A stretch of DNA of 64,000 nucleotides from Candidatus Hydrogenedens sp. (GCA_016125095.1 WGMK01000008.1:44394-108393); one strand, 5' to 3'. Positions 17,430 to 26,588 are shown, numbered from the stretch's first letter. A program made the numbers and translations. The notes: generated from the letters alone by a model not told the origin.

Positions 17430-18452
17430 ATGTTCGGTTGGTTCAAGAGAAAGATAGCCGCAACACGCCCGCCAACGCTTACGGAAAGCCAAGCGGTTCA
17501 ACCCGCGCGGAATCGCCGTGATGCAGGGCAAGTGCGGCCGGAACTGTTGAGCCAATTCTTGGAAGGCGGCGCGACCGACTACTACACGGGCAACGAACGG
17601 TGGATCGCGGCATTGGGCGGGAATCCTGCGAAAGCGATCAACCGCTTGGTTTCCGAGGGGTTGCTTTGCGAGGCATCGCCCGCCACCAAATTGCGCTTGC
17701 GATTCAAAGTATCGGAATTGAAGCCCAAGTTGAAGGAACGCGGCCTCAAGGTTTCGGGCAAAAAGGACGCCTTGATAGAGCGCCTTTTGGAGCATGACCC
17801 GGAAGGGATGATCCAAATCACTCGCGGGGTCTCGGCGTGCGAATGCACCGAGAGGGGCCGCGAGATGGCGACCGCATACCTCGATGAACGGAGAGCGAAA
17901 CGGGCCGAAGCGTTCGCCGCCATGACCGACGCCTTAGCCCGAAAGGAATACCGGGAGGCCGCAATGGCTGTGGCCCGTTACGAGGCCGGTCAAGTGTTTG
18001 GGCGAATCACGCCGGAGGAACTGCCGAAGTACAAGGCCAGCCGCGAGGTGCGGACGCTGAAATCCATCTACGGGCGACCGCCGAAGATTCTCAAGAGCGT
18101 GCCCGACGAGCGGTTGGGCGTGCTCCGAATCGCCGCCGCTGAAATGGTGCTTTGGGGAACCAACTACCCCTCGGAAACGATACCCGAGGGATTCGAGACG
18201 GGCAACCACATGGACCCCGCCTCCGCCGCACGCATGTTCATTTTCTTTGCGGGGTTCCAGGAGGACATCCGGCAACTGAAACAGTGCAACGTCCGAACCG
18301 TCGAAGTCTTGGGCGGGGGAGAGCATTCGTGCGCGGCGTGCAACAAGATAGCCGGTCGGAAGTATCCCATCAACGAGGTGCCGGAGATACCCCACGCGGA
18401 TTGCACGATGGATTGCGGGTGTCGATGCTGTGTCGTGATGGGCGAGATCTGA
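17430..18452 (+). CDS. SAP-domain protein with C-terminal Cys cluster
   Basis: A 340-residue protein. Residues about 94-122 (VSELKPKLKERGLKVSGKK ...) form a SAP motif, a helix-extended-helix DNA- or RNA-binding element. The C-terminal 45 residues carry CAACNK ... HADCTMDCGCRCC, a probable zinc-binding site that resembles the Cys-rich tails of some phage head-morphogenesis proteins. The middle is helical and charged. The role could be DNA binding during packaging or in the element life cycle. It is the last gene of the rightward element 1 set. Confidence 0.65.
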   Translation: MFGWFKRKIAATRPPTLTESQAVQPARNRRDAGQVRPELLSQFLEGGATDYYTGNERWIAALGGNPAKAINRLVSEGLLCEASPATKLRLRFKVSELKPKLKERGLKVSGKKDALIERLLEHDPEGMIQITRGVSACECTERGREMATAYLDERRAKRAEAFAAMTDALARKEYREAAMAVARYEAGQVFGRITPEELPKYKASREVRTLKSIYGRPPKILKSVPDERLGVLRIAAAEMVLWGTNYPSETIPEGFETGNHMDPASAARMFIFFAGFQEDIRQLKQCNVRTVEVLGGGEHSCAACNKIAGRKYPINEVPEIPHADCTMDCGCRCCVVMGEI

Positions 18453-18518
18453 ATCCCAACGAGGCAGGGCTTACCGCCATGCTCACACGGTTTCCCCGGA
18501 TAACTCCGCCTTGGCCTC

Positions 18519-18776
18519 TCAGCCGCGTTCTTGCGCGATCTGCTCGACGATGGCCCGCAGATCCTCAATCGCCTTGTCACGCTTCGCTTCCTTCGCAATG
18601 GTCACGATTTCGGATGCGGCGCGCGCGAAGCAGTAGGGGATCACCGCGAAGGCGAGCGCCAGTCCAGCCGCCGCCGCTTCTTGCGGTGCCCCGTTCGCCG
18701 CGAGCGGAATTAGGATCACCAAGCAGGCACCGAGTATTGCCCCAAGCATCGATACGACCCATAACAGTTGTCTCAT
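18519..18776 (-). CDS. Small membrane protein with charged C-terminus
   Basis: An 85-residue protein with AAGGAGG ending five bases before the ATG. Two hydrophobic segments (LLWVVSMLGAILGACLVILIPL and a second around AAAAGLALAFAVIPYCFA) are followed by a charged helix KEAKRDKAIEDLRAIVEQ. It is probably a two-pass inner-membrane protein. The family is unknown. It lies opposite to the other element 1 genes, next to the right att site, and could be a small holin-like or superinfection-exclusion protein; this is speculation. Confidence 0.6.
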   Translation of the reverse strand: MRQLLWVVSMLGAILGACLVILIPLAANGAPQEAAAAGLALAFAVIPYCFARAASEIVTIAKEAKRDKAIEDLRAIVEQIAQERG

Positions 18777-19124
18777 GACTCGCCCTCCTTGTTCGTGCGC
18801 GATCCCTTGTTCACGCAAGCGGCTGCCCGAGCAGCCGACCGACCCAGCCAACGCGAATGCGATGAAATGCCAAGCGTGCCGAACCGCCGCGCGTTTTTCA
18901 ACGGCTTCCTATCGAATCCGAACAGCACGACCGCAACGGATGGCACACTGACGGCACACTTGGCCACGAATCGGCGCGATTTTCCACCGCAAGCGGCAAC
19001 TCGCAATCGCATTCCGGGGAGCAATCCAAAGAGGCGCGAAGGCGCGGAATAGCAAGCGGTTACGTGCTTTGACTCGTTGCGGATGCTTGTCAATTTTCGC
19101 CACAGTGCAAGTGGTTTTGGCGGC
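18777..19124. other. Right-end non-coding region of element 1
   Basis: No gene is supported here. It contains the right copy of the 17-bp direct repeat (18942-18958) and leads into att copy 2. Confidence 0.5.
18942..18958 (+). repeat. 17-bp direct repeat, right copy
   Basis: GGCACACTGACGGCACA, identical to 11268-11284 and in the same orientation; a putative integrase arm site near the right end of element 1. Confidence 0.6.
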
Positions 19125-19170
19125 CTTTTAATCCGGTGGTCCCGGGTTCGAGCCCCGGCCCGGTCACCAT
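19125..19170 (+). repeat. att copy 2, junction of the two elements
   Basis: An exact 46-bp copy of the tRNA-Lys 3' part, with no 5' half of a tRNA before it. It is both the right end of element 1 and the left end of element 2. Confidence 0.9.
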
Positions 19171-20209
19171 GTTTTTCCAAGGCGGTTGTGCAGAACGGAG
19201 TCGTAGCCCGACACCGCGCCCCGCCTAGGCCTGTCGCCCTCCGGTCCATCCCAAGTCCCATTCTGTAGAATGAACAATTTCAGTCTACGGTCGAGAATAA
19301 CGAGGAGTCGGAAGCATAGACATCACAGGTCACTCGCCCGATCAGTTCTTGTTGCCGTCTACCCGTGACTAGGCCTACTTTCCGTATCTGCGTCCGACCG
19401 CGTCACGAATGTCGTTCTCATTGGTACCGACAACAGTATGGTCACACATCTGAACAAGCATGCCATTCCAAATTTGTGCTGTTCCTTCGTCGGCAGGTTC
19501 GGGCCAGAAATGGACCTTGATTCCCCGATCTTCTTTGGGCGGACGAGGGACGGTATCCAGAGGACCAGACCTCCTGCATTCAGGGTGATACATCATCAGC
19601 ATTCGTGAAGGGCTCATGGGATAAAGCACTTTGGTTCCAGCGAACGCAATGCCCGCTTCCAGAGGAGGTATTATCCGAGGATTGAAAAAGATGACCGGGT
19701 TATCGGTTGTGATAAACGAGACATTCTGCGGAGCCTTTATTACCAACCATTCCATCCGACCGCACCACATCATCATCTCGCCTAAACAAGCGCGCATTGC
19801 ATCGAATCGGTACACCTCTGTCAATTTGATTTCACCCCGATGGTAGGCGGCTGCAAACTCCTCGCCGTAGAGGCTCGCGACCTGGCAATCATGGAGCTCT
19901 TTCATCAGTCGAGCTTGGCGCGGCACGCGAAGTCGTTGACTCTCGATCAGAGACAATACGGCCACGGTCTCTTCGGGACGCATATCAGTCGCCATGGAAT
20001 TTAGTCGTTCAAGTCCGGCCTTTCCGTGCGGCTCAACGACTTTCGCGAAGAAATCTTCGAGGGCGTAGGGGTCGACTCCGGCCTCTGCCCAAGCCTGCTT
20101 GTAGTAGTTGTTGATTGCACATGTAACAATCGGCGACCTCTTCCCATACTTCTTCGTACGAAAATCGTAGACATACAACAATCCTGAGCTCTGCTCCACG
20201 AACTGATTA

Positions 20210-21199
20210 GCGCATTTTAATTTTTTATACCTACGAAGCAGTGACGAAAAAATCCTTGGGCATCCTCTGCCGTGATTGTGCGCAGCGCCTCGGCGATAGC
20301 CTTGTCGAGTTCTTCGCGGGTTCTGGCCTTTGCCGCTCTGAGGAATGTCTTGATCTTGGACCACATCAGCTCGATGGGATTGAAGTCCGGGCTGTAAGGG
20401 GGCAGGTAGCGGGTTTGGACTCCGGCCTGCTCGAAGGCTGCGGTAACTGCTGCGGTCTTGTGCGCGGGCAGGTTGTCCATAACGACGATAGCCTGAGGTC
20501 CCAGAGCGGGTATCAAGATGTGGACGAGATAGGTCCCGAACGCCTCCGAATCCATCGGGCCGTCCAAGGACATGGGAGCGATGGCGCCTGCGAGCGGGAT
20601 GCCCGCGACGAGCGTGGTGGTGTTCCAATGGCCGACGGGGGCGCGGTCCACGGCGCGCAGGAAGCGCAGCGCACGGGCGTAGCGCCGCGTCATATTCGTT
20701 TTCGCGCCGGTCTCGTCGATAAACACCAAGCAGGCGGGGTCGAGCGCAGCCAACTCCTCCAGCCAGGCCAGCCGCCGCGCCGCTACGTCGTCCCGCTCCT
20801 GCTCGCTCGCGTGTAGGATTTTTTTTTGAGCGTGTAGCCCATGCGCTTGAGGTAGTTGTGGACCGTCACCAGCGATACCGATAGGCCGCAGGCATCCCGA
20901 AGCTGCGTTAGGGTCCAGTCCGGACGCTCGGAAACCTTCGCCTCCAGCAGCTTCACCTCCTGCTCCCCGAGAGCACGCTTGCGTCCCGCGTTCTGGGGCG
21001 CGGGCTCCAACGTGCCCGCATCCCGGTAACGCTCCAGAATATTCTGAACCGTACCTTTGGGGATGCGGAAACGCTCCGCAATCTGTCCGAGCGATTGGCC
21101 GTCTTTATGACGCGCGGCCACGATGCGCTGGCGAAGGTCGAGCGAGATAGGCTTCATCGCTCAAGTATACCACCGTAGCTATAATTTTTTAAAGTGCTC
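20210..21199 (-). mobile_element. IS630-family insertion sequence, 990 bp
   Basis: Imperfect 26-bp terminal inverted repeats lie at 20210-20235 and 21174-21199 (19 of 26 positions agree). TA dinucleotides flank it at 20208-20209 and 21200-21201, the target duplication expected for IS630/Tc1-mariner elements. It carries one two-frame transposase and sits inside the DUF4238 gene. Confidence 0.92.
20217..21157 (-). CDS. IS630-family transposase, two frames joined by -1 frameshift
   Basis: The first frame (21157 to 20783) encodes an N-terminal helix-turn-helix (LDLRQRIVAARHKDGQSLGQ, then IPKGTVQNIL) and ends in 124 residues. The second frame, ending at 20217, encodes the DDE catalytic part: Asp in VFIDETGAKT, Asp in VVMDNLPAHK and Glu in FNPIELMWSKIK. 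The frames meet at a run of nine A on the coding strand (T at 20819-20827). A -1 slip there gives the continuous sequence TLKKKILHASEQ, so programmed frameshifting is likely rather than decay. The combined product would be about 313 residues, normal for this family. All three acidic residues are present. Confidence 0.88.
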
Positions 21200-21287
21200 T
21201 AAGGTACCACTGCGGAACGAAATGATGCCGCTGCCTATTCTTTCGCTCACCGTTACTCATCGCCCATCCTGGCCTCGGCGGTCGTTA

Positions 21288-24263
21288 TTAGTAGTACTGC
21301 TTGATGTATCCGTAGGCGCGGTCGAAGAGGTCCTGGTCTTGGTGGAGCTGGTAGCGGAAGAGGGTCTTGCGCAGGGCCATCTTCACTTCGCGCTCGCCAC
21401 TGTGGGTGTTCTTCCAGCCGTCGAAGCGGACCTCGCGGACGATGAGGTCGATGTCGTCGACGACGCGCTTGACCATGATGGGGGTGTCGCCGTTTTTCGC
21501 GTCTTCGAAAAGCTCGGTGAGCGCCGCCTTGCCGCGTTCTTCTTCGACAATGGGCGGCACTTCGTACTCGGTGGCCACGACGTCTTTGGCAAGGTTCAGC
21601 AGTTCCTTGAGAAAGACAACACTGTCGATGAGTCCCTGCTCGTGACGGTGGCGCAGGTCTTCCAGTCGTTGGATCAGGGCCTTGAAGCGCGGGTCGTGCT
21701 GATGGTTCCGCAGGCGCTTGGACACCTTGATCTCGATTTCCTTCGACTTCTTCCTGGGGTCCGGCGCACCAAGCACCGCTTCGAGGAGATCGGCGTCCAC
21801 AACCAGCGTTTCCAGGTCGTCCCGCACCGCGTCGACTTTCACGTTCTGGTGAATCAGTTCGATGGTCTTCGCGCCTAGCCGATGCCAGAGCAGCTTGCCC
21901 GTGTTCGATACCGGCTTCACCGATTCGTAGACCTGCACCAGCCAACGGTAGTCGCGTTCGTATTCGCCGAGCATCGGGTCGGGCGAGATGGCCTCCCACA
22001 GGCGCGCCATGTAGCTGCAGTCCGCCGCGAAGCGATCCCGCACGGCGTCGTTGGGCAGGCACTCCTGCGCGGCGATGAGCCCCTCGTAGCCCGCCAGCGT
22101 GCGGTCAACACCCGGGAAATAGGCCAGGCATTTCTGCACCGCCTCGGGCAGTTTCCCCTTGAGTTCCGACAGGTTCGACACCACTTTGGTGATGCCTTCC
22201 TCGTCGAACTGAATCGCCTGCGCCACATCGTCGAAGATGCCGAGGTAGTCCACGATGAGCCCGTGCGACTTTTCCTGGCCGTAGGGCCGGTTCGTGCGGC
22301 AGATGGCCTGCAGCAGCGTGTGGTCGCGCAGCGGCTTGTCCAGGTACATCGTCTGCAGGATGGGCGCGTCGAAGCCGGTCAGCAGCTTCGCCGTCACGAT
22401 GATGATCTTCAGCGGGTCGTTAGGGTCGCGGAACCGGTCGAGCAGCTTCTCCTCCGCGTCGCGGTCGCGGCGATAGGCGGCGTAGTTTTCTTCGCCGCTG
22501 TTCACCGACACCACGATGTCCGAAATCTCCGCGTCGAGATGCTGGTCCAGCGCCTGCTTGTAGAGCAGGCACGCTTCGCGGTCGAAGCACACCACCTGCG
22601 CGCCGAAGCCATTCGGCGCGACCTTCTCCTGAAAATGCTGCGCGATGTCCGCGCACACCGCCGCCACGCGCTCGGGGGCCTTCACCAGCGTGCCCATCTT
22701 CGCGGCCTGCTTGCCCAGCGTGTCGCGCTCTTCGTCGGTCAGACCCCGGGTCATCTCGGCGAAGGCCTCGTCAATGGACTGCTGGTCCACGTGCAGTTCC
22801 ACCAGCCGCGGCTCGAAATGCAGTTCCTTCGTCGCGCCGTCGCGGATGGATTCCTCGAAGCCGTAGCGGCTCATGTAGCCGTTCTCGTCCTCCACCGCGC
22901 CAAAGGCGTAGAAGGTGTTCTTGTCGGCGCGGTTGATGGGCGTGCCCGTCAACCCGAAGAGAAACGCGTTCGGCAGGGCCTCGCGCATCTTGCGGCCCAG
23001 GTCGCCCTCCTGCGAACGGTGCGCCTCGTCCGCCAGCACGATGATGTTGTCCCGCTCGTTCAGCACCCCCTCCGCCTCGCCGAACTTGTGGATGGTGCTG
23101 ATGATGATCTTGCGCACGTCCTGCTTCAGCAGCTTCTGCAGGTCCTTGCGGCTGTCGGCCTTCACGAGGTTCGCCGTGTCCGCCGCATAGAACGTGCTCG
23201 AAATCTGGCTGTCCAGGTCGATGCGGTCCACCAGCACGATGACCGTCGGGTTCTTCAACGCCCGGTGCAGCCGCAGCTTGCGCGCGGCGAAGAGCATCAG
23301 CAGCGATTTGCCCGAGCCCTGGAAGTGCCACAGCAGCCCCTTTTTTGGATACCCCGCCACGACCCGCTCCACCAGCTTGTTCGCGCCTTCGAATTGCTGG
23401 TACCGCGCGATGATCTTGATGCGCCGCTTGCCCTTGTACGTCGCGAAGCTCGTGAAGTTCTGCAACAGGTCCAGCAGCACGTGCGGCCGCAGCATCGACT
23501 TCACCGCCTTCTCCACCTCCTGCATCGAACCATGCACCTGTTCGTCGTCCATCCGCCACGGGCCCCAGAATTCCACCGGCATGCGGATGGAGCCATAGCG
23601 GAATTCCTTGCCCTCCGTCGCCACGGAAAACACGTTCGGAACGAACAATTCCGGCACGTTCTGCTCGTAGTCCTCGTGCACCTGCAGCGCCGCGTCCAGC
23701 CAGCTCTGGCTGGCGCGCACCGGCGTCTTCGCCTCAATCACCACCAGCGGAATCCCGTTCACCAGCAGCACCACGTCCGCCCGCTTCTCCGTCTTCCCCG
23801 CGCGTATCGTGAATTGCTGCGTCACCACGTACTGGTTCTGCGTCGGGTCCTCGAAATCGATCAGCCGCACGGTCTCGTGCTCGCCGTCCACCCCGAAGGG
23901 CATGGACCGCTCCCCCGTCAGCCACGCCGCGAATTCCTCGTTCGCCTTCACCAGCCCGTCGGTCCGCGCGCTCATCACAATCGCCCGCAGCCGGTACAAC
24001 ACCTCCGCCGCCCGCGCCGGCTGCTTCGCGATGCTCGGGTTCAGCCGCTCCAGCGCCCCCTGCAGGAAGGGCTCCACCAACACCTCGTGCGGCGCACGCG
24101 GTAGCTGCGCCGCGGGCACGGCATACCACGTCACCCCGGAAGGCGCAGGGCCGTAGCCCGCGGACGGGTCGTGCGCGGCGGAGGGCGGCGGCCCGGCGGG
24201 CTTGCCGCCGGTAAGCAGATCGCACACCATGGCTTCGACGGTGTTGGACTCGTTGAAGGTCAT
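21288..24263 (-). CDS. hsdR: Type I restriction enzyme, R subunit
   Basis: A 991-residue motor-nuclease subunit. The N-terminal nuclease domain shows Asp163 in RADVVLL and Glu177-x-Lys179 in LVVIEAKTP. The SF2 translocase has Walker A HFQGSGKSLL (about 313-322), DEAHRSQ (about 412-418) and GLTGTP, then the second RecA fold with the IIIVTAKLLTGFDAPI region and QAICRTNRPY. With HsdM and HsdS it cuts unmodified DNA far from its recognition site after ATP-driven translocation. Its start overlaps the hsdS stop (ATGA). All key motifs look intact. The DUF4238 gene follows after 27 bp. Confidence 0.95.
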   Translation of the reverse strand: MTFNESNTVEAMVCDLLTGGKPAGPPPSAAHDPSAGYGPAPSGVTWYAVPAAQLPRAPHEVLVEPFLQGALERLNPSIAKQPARAAEVLYRLRAIVMSARTDGLVKANEEFAAWLTGERSMPFGVDGEHETVRLIDFEDPTQNQYVVTQQFTIRAGKTEKRADVVLLVNGIPLVVIEAKTPVRASQSWLDAALQVHEDYEQNVPELFVPNVFSVATEGKEFRYGSIRMPVEFWGPWRMDDEQVHGSMQEVEKAVKSMLRPHVLLDLLQNFTSFATYKGKRRIKIIARYQQFEGANKLVERVVAGYPKKGLLWHFQGSGKSLLMLFAARKLRLHRALKNPTVIVLVDRIDLDSQISSTFYAADTANLVKADSRKDLQKLLKQDVRKIIISTIHKFGEAEGVLNERDNIIVLADEAHRSQEGDLGRKMREALPNAFLFGLTGTPINRADKNTFYAFGAVEDENGYMSRYGFEESIRDGATKELHFEPRLVELHVDQQSIDEAFAEMTRGLTDEERDTLGKQAAKMGTLVKAPERVAAVCADIAQHFQEKVAPNGFGAQVVCFDREACLLYKQALDQHLDAEISDIVVSVNSGEENYAAYRRDRDAEEKLLDRFRDPNDPLKIIIVTAKLLTGFDAPILQTMYLDKPLRDHTLLQAICRTNRPYGQEKSHGLIVDYLGIFDDVAQAIQFDEEGITKVVSNLSELKGKLPEAVQKCLAYFPGVDRTLAGYEGLIAAQECLPNDAVRDRFAADCSYMARLWEAISPDPMLGEYERDYRWLVQVYESVKPVSNTGKLLWHRLGAKTIELIHQNVKVDAVRDDLETLVVDADLLEAVLGAPDPRKKSKEIEIKVSKRLRNHQHDPRFKALIQRLEDLRHRHEQGLIDSVVFLKELLNLAKDVVATEYEVPPIVEEERGKAALTELFEDAKNGDTPIMVKRVVDDIDLIVREVRFDGWKNTHSGEREVKMALRKTLFRYQLHQDQDLFDRAYGYIKQYY

Positions 24264-25426
24264 GGCGTGTCCCTGTCAGATGTCTTGTACCAAGCCATAG
24301 TTTGGAGAGCTCTAGCTGCTTGAGCACGTTCGCGAGCATTGCAGCGCAGCTGCTCAAGCGTCTCCAATTCGTGAACGAGTACTCTTTGTTGAGCGATGGG
24401 TGGCGAGGGAACGGAGTAGTCGCGCAACGTGCCCAGGGTAATCGTCTTTTGTGCTAGGCCCTCCGCCCTCCAGTTGGCTTGTCGCACACCGGCCGGGGAT
24501 TTTAGGTACCAGTAGAGGTATTGTGGAAGCAACTCCTCGTGCCTTGTCCGAATTAGGCCGATATGCCTTTGGAAAGTGAAGCGTGTATCAGACTCAACAA
24601 GTGCAGGTACACCGAAGCTCCCTACCAGAGAATACAGAATATCATTTCTCCGCGGTGACCACTTCTTGGTAAGTTCCGCAAAGCTCTCTTCGGAAACATA
24701 CTTCTCGGTGTTCCAGTGAATTCGTCCCCCTTCGAGATTGCTGACAAGCAAGAATGGAATTCCTGACTTCTGAAACTTTGGCGGAAAATGCGTTCCGTCC
24801 ACGACCAGTTCGCACATCGATTGAAGTCGTGGGCTTTTTTCTAATTCGAGTTTGTCTCTTGGAAAGGCTAGGTCCAACCTCGCTGCCTGAGCCAAGGAGA
24901 TCGCCAACTCAAGCACACGCAATTGTTCATGTGCTCGGCGCGCCGCCTGCAGCACCTCGACCATGCGGCGCTGCTCGTCCAGCGGCGGCAGGGCGAACTC
25001 GAAGTCGGCGAGGTTTTTCCAGTTGGTGCGGGGCGAGAGCGAACCGGCGGAGGTGCCGACGGCGTAGTCAAAGAAGGCATCGGTCTGGCAGAGGAAGGGC
25101 AACAGCTCCGGCAGCAGGCGCTTGTTCTTGGGCTCGAACACATAGATGTCGCCGGAGCACACCCCGCTGAAATCCGCCACGGCCACCTTGCGCTGATACG
25201 CCCGCCGCTTCCCGAACAAGACCTGCCCCGGCCGAAACACACTGGTAAACGTCGTCCCATCCGCCACATCGCCCCACTCGCGAATCTTCAACTCCCCCGG
25301 CTCCAGATGCTCCAGCCCGACATAGCGGTCCAGCCCGTCGGCCATAGGGTCTTTAGATCGTTCCGTGGACAGGCGTACGACATCGCCGAATGCGACGCGA
25401 GTGGCCTTATTCATAGTCAGTGCCAT
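24260..25426 (-). CDS. hsdS: Type I restriction enzyme, specificity subunit
   Basis: A 388-residue protein with two target-recognition domains, each followed by a helical spacer. The first is about residues 1-165, ending FALPPLDEQRRMVEVLQ. The second is about 185-355, ending SVPSPPIAQQRVLVHELETLEQL. The paired PP-x-x-EQ/QQR motifs are characteristic of HsdS. It decides the bipartite DNA recognition sequence, which cannot be predicted by eye. The second half is visibly lower in GC than the first (around 24290-24860), suggesting domain exchange. The start is supported by AGGA about six bases upstream. It lies 37 bp after the VapC45-like gene. Confidence 0.92.
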   Translation of the reverse strand: MALTMNKATRVAFGDVVRLSTERSKDPMADGLDRYVGLEHLEPGELKIREWGDVADGTTFTSVFRPGQVLFGKRRAYQRKVAVADFSGVCSGDIYVFEPKNKRLLPELLPFLCQTDAFFDYAVGTSAGSLSPRTNWKNLADFEFALPPLDEQRRMVEVLQAARRAHEQLRVLELAISLAQAARLDLAFPRDKLELEKSPRLQSMCELVVDGTHFPPKFQKSGIPFLLVSNLEGGRIHWNTEKYVSEESFAELTKKWSPRRNDILYSLVGSFGVPALVESDTRFTFQRHIGLIRTRHEELLPQYLYWYLKSPAGVRQANWRAEGLAQKTITLGTLRDYSVPSPPIAQQRVLVHELETLEQLRCNARERAQAARALQTMAWYKTSDRDTP

Positions 25427-25463
25427 GGCAAATCCTGTGTTTCGCTCGATACCCGTTTCACGG

Positions 25464-25874
25464 TCACAATTCCGCAGTCAGGCGCAGGCGATTGATCTTG
25501 AGCGCCTTGCCTGCGTGCAATTCGAAGAGCGTGGGTTTCAGGACGCGCGTGACTTCGTTCGTGACCGAGGGCCAAATCTTTACCAGCCGCCATGCCTTGT
25601 CCGGCCAGGAATAGCTGCTCCACGCCGAAGCGAGAAAGACGACCGAGATATCCACGCCCTTCAAAGCCGCACGTTCGGCAGGCCGTTTCAGGATCTTCAT
25701 GTCCTGAGAAACGAAGACGGGCTTTTCGTCGAACCCGCCGAGCAATTCGAAGATTTCGATATCGCCGGTCCCCCGCGGCGCATAATCGAGAATACTCCGG
25801 CATTCATACCGCTGATCGAAGGCGTCCAACATGCGCGAGGCATGAATCGGCAGGTTCTCGTCCAGGATAATCAC
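25464..25874 (-). CDS. VapC45-like PIN-domain toxin
   Basis: A 136-residue protein beginning MIILDENLPIHASRML. It has the first acidic residue of a PIN-like fold (LDENLP), a later GTGDIEIFELLGG, and VFVSQDMKIL, where the S-x-D matches the second acidic site of PIN_10/DUF5615-type proteins. Such toxins are ribonucleases counteracted by a DUF433-type antitoxin, which is exactly the upstream gene. Their reading frames overlap by four bases (ATGA). The pair sits inside the restriction operon, between the second hsdM and hsdS. Confidence 0.75.
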   Translation of the reverse strand: MIILDENLPIHASRMLDAFDQRYECRSILDYAPRGTGDIEIFELLGGFDEKPVFVSQDMKILKRPAERAALKGVDISVVFLASAWSSYSWPDKAWRLVKIWPSVTNEVTRVLKPTLFELHAGKALKINRLRLTAEL

Positions 25875-26554
25875 GCCACTTTCAGCTGATTCACGTCCCG
25901 CTCGAAGGCGAACGCAGACAAGACCTGTTGCTCCGAGATATCAAACAGGGTCGCCACGTATTCGGCGTCCTGGTGGTTTGCCAGGTATTCCCGCGCGAGA
26001 ATCTGCGTACTGATGCGGGAGCCTTCAACGACCGGCTTGCCGAAGTAGACGTTCGGGTCAATCACGACGTTGGTGTGGATATGCCACCGGCGCGCCAGTC
26101 CCACGGCTTCATCGTAGTCGACATGGCGCAGAAACGGCTTGAGGATCTCGGTGAAGTAGTGCTGCAGCTTGAGCACTTCGACGAAGCTGTCGTCTCCTGC
26201 CGCGCCGGCGCTGTGAAGAAAGACTTCGTTTCCGTCCGTGAAGAGTCTACTCGAACAGAAGGGGTGCCGCAGTCCGAAGTTTTCCTGCATCGCGTGATAC
26301 ACCTTGCGGATGCGCTGCAGCGACAGGTCCATTTGCTTCAACTGAACGGCGACTTGCGCATCGATGAGGTCGTGAAAGCTGATGGCGGTAGCGCCCTTTC
26401 GTTGCTCGAAATCGGAATGGAACGCGGGCTCCCGGTCCGAGGGCACGAACCAGTTTCTGAGCGTCTGGGAATTCGTTCCCAAATACCGGGCGGCCTCGGG
26501 GATGGCATAGGTGCCGACGCCCAACGTGGGGGCTATGTAGCAGGTGGTGTTCAT
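25871..26554 (-). CDS. DUF433 / VapB45-like antitoxin
   Basis: A 227-residue protein. The N-terminal part looks like a MerR-type helix-turn-helix (YAIPEAARYLGTNSQTLRNW). The C-terminal part (VVIDPNVYFGKPVVEGSRIS followed by TQILAREYLANHQD) is a DUF433 domain, a Tnp/antitoxin-type winged helix. In known VapBC45-type pairs this protein binds both DNA and the PIN toxin, and usually represses its own operon. Here a local promoter is not obvious, and the gene begins 34 bp after the second hsdM. It is longer than minimal DUF433 antitoxins because of the added N-terminal domain. Confidence 0.78.
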   Translation of the reverse strand: MNTTCYIAPTLGVGTYAIPEAARYLGTNSQTLRNWFVPSDREPAFHSDFEQRKGATAISFHDLIDAQVAVQLKQMDLSLQRIRKVYHAMQENFGLRHPFCSSRLFTDGNEVFLHSAGAAGDDSFVEVLKLQHYFTEILKPFLRHVDYDEAVGLARRWHIHTNVVIDPNVYFGKPVVEGSRISTQILAREYLANHQDAEYVATLFDISEQQVLSAFAFERDVNQLKVA

Positions 26555-26588
26555 GGCTCCATTGTACCAGTTGCCGGAAAAGGTGTCA

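Larger units (their letters stand above)
11208..19170 (+). mobile_element. Integrated element 1, satellite-like, 8.0 kb
   Basis: It is bounded by att copies 1 and 2. The integrase sits at the tRNA-proximal end, and 17-bp direct repeats near both ends could be integrase arm sites. Genes: tyrosine integrase, unknown, HTH, CHC2 zinc finger, TOPRIM-DUF3987, lipoprotein, 30-residue membrane peptide, SAP protein, and a small membrane protein on the opposite strand. There are no capsid, terminase, relaxase or conjugation genes. The content (integrase, small HTH, primase-like replication genes) resembles phage satellites or small integrative mobilizable elements; it must borrow transfer functions if it moves. 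Confidence 0.85.
19375..21260 (-). pseudogene. DUF4238 family gene interrupted by an IS630 element
   Basis: The gene starts at ATG 21258-21260, 28 bp after hsdR. The first 59 bases encode MSNGERK ... HHFVPQWYL, the typical DUF4238 opening. The IS at 20210-21199 then interrupts it, and the frame resumes at 20209 with NQFVEQSSGLLYVYDFRTKK. Removing the IS and one TA restores one continuous 297-residue frame (59 + 835 = 894 bases). The C-terminal part contains ITTDNPVIFFNP and YPMSPSRMLMMYHP, also typical of the family. DUF4238 proteins have no agreed biochemical function but occur in defence-rich islands. As it stands the gene is broken. Confidence 0.9.

Noticed and set aside
19125..19170. A second and third tRNA-Lys gene at 19125 and 44756
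   Set aside because: Only the 3' 46 bases are present; acceptor 5' strand and D-arm are missing, so these are att duplicates.
21882..24104. A 740-residue open frame antisense to hsdR
   Set aside because: His/Arg/Leu-rich shadow with no recognisable motif, while hsdR has all motifs intact.
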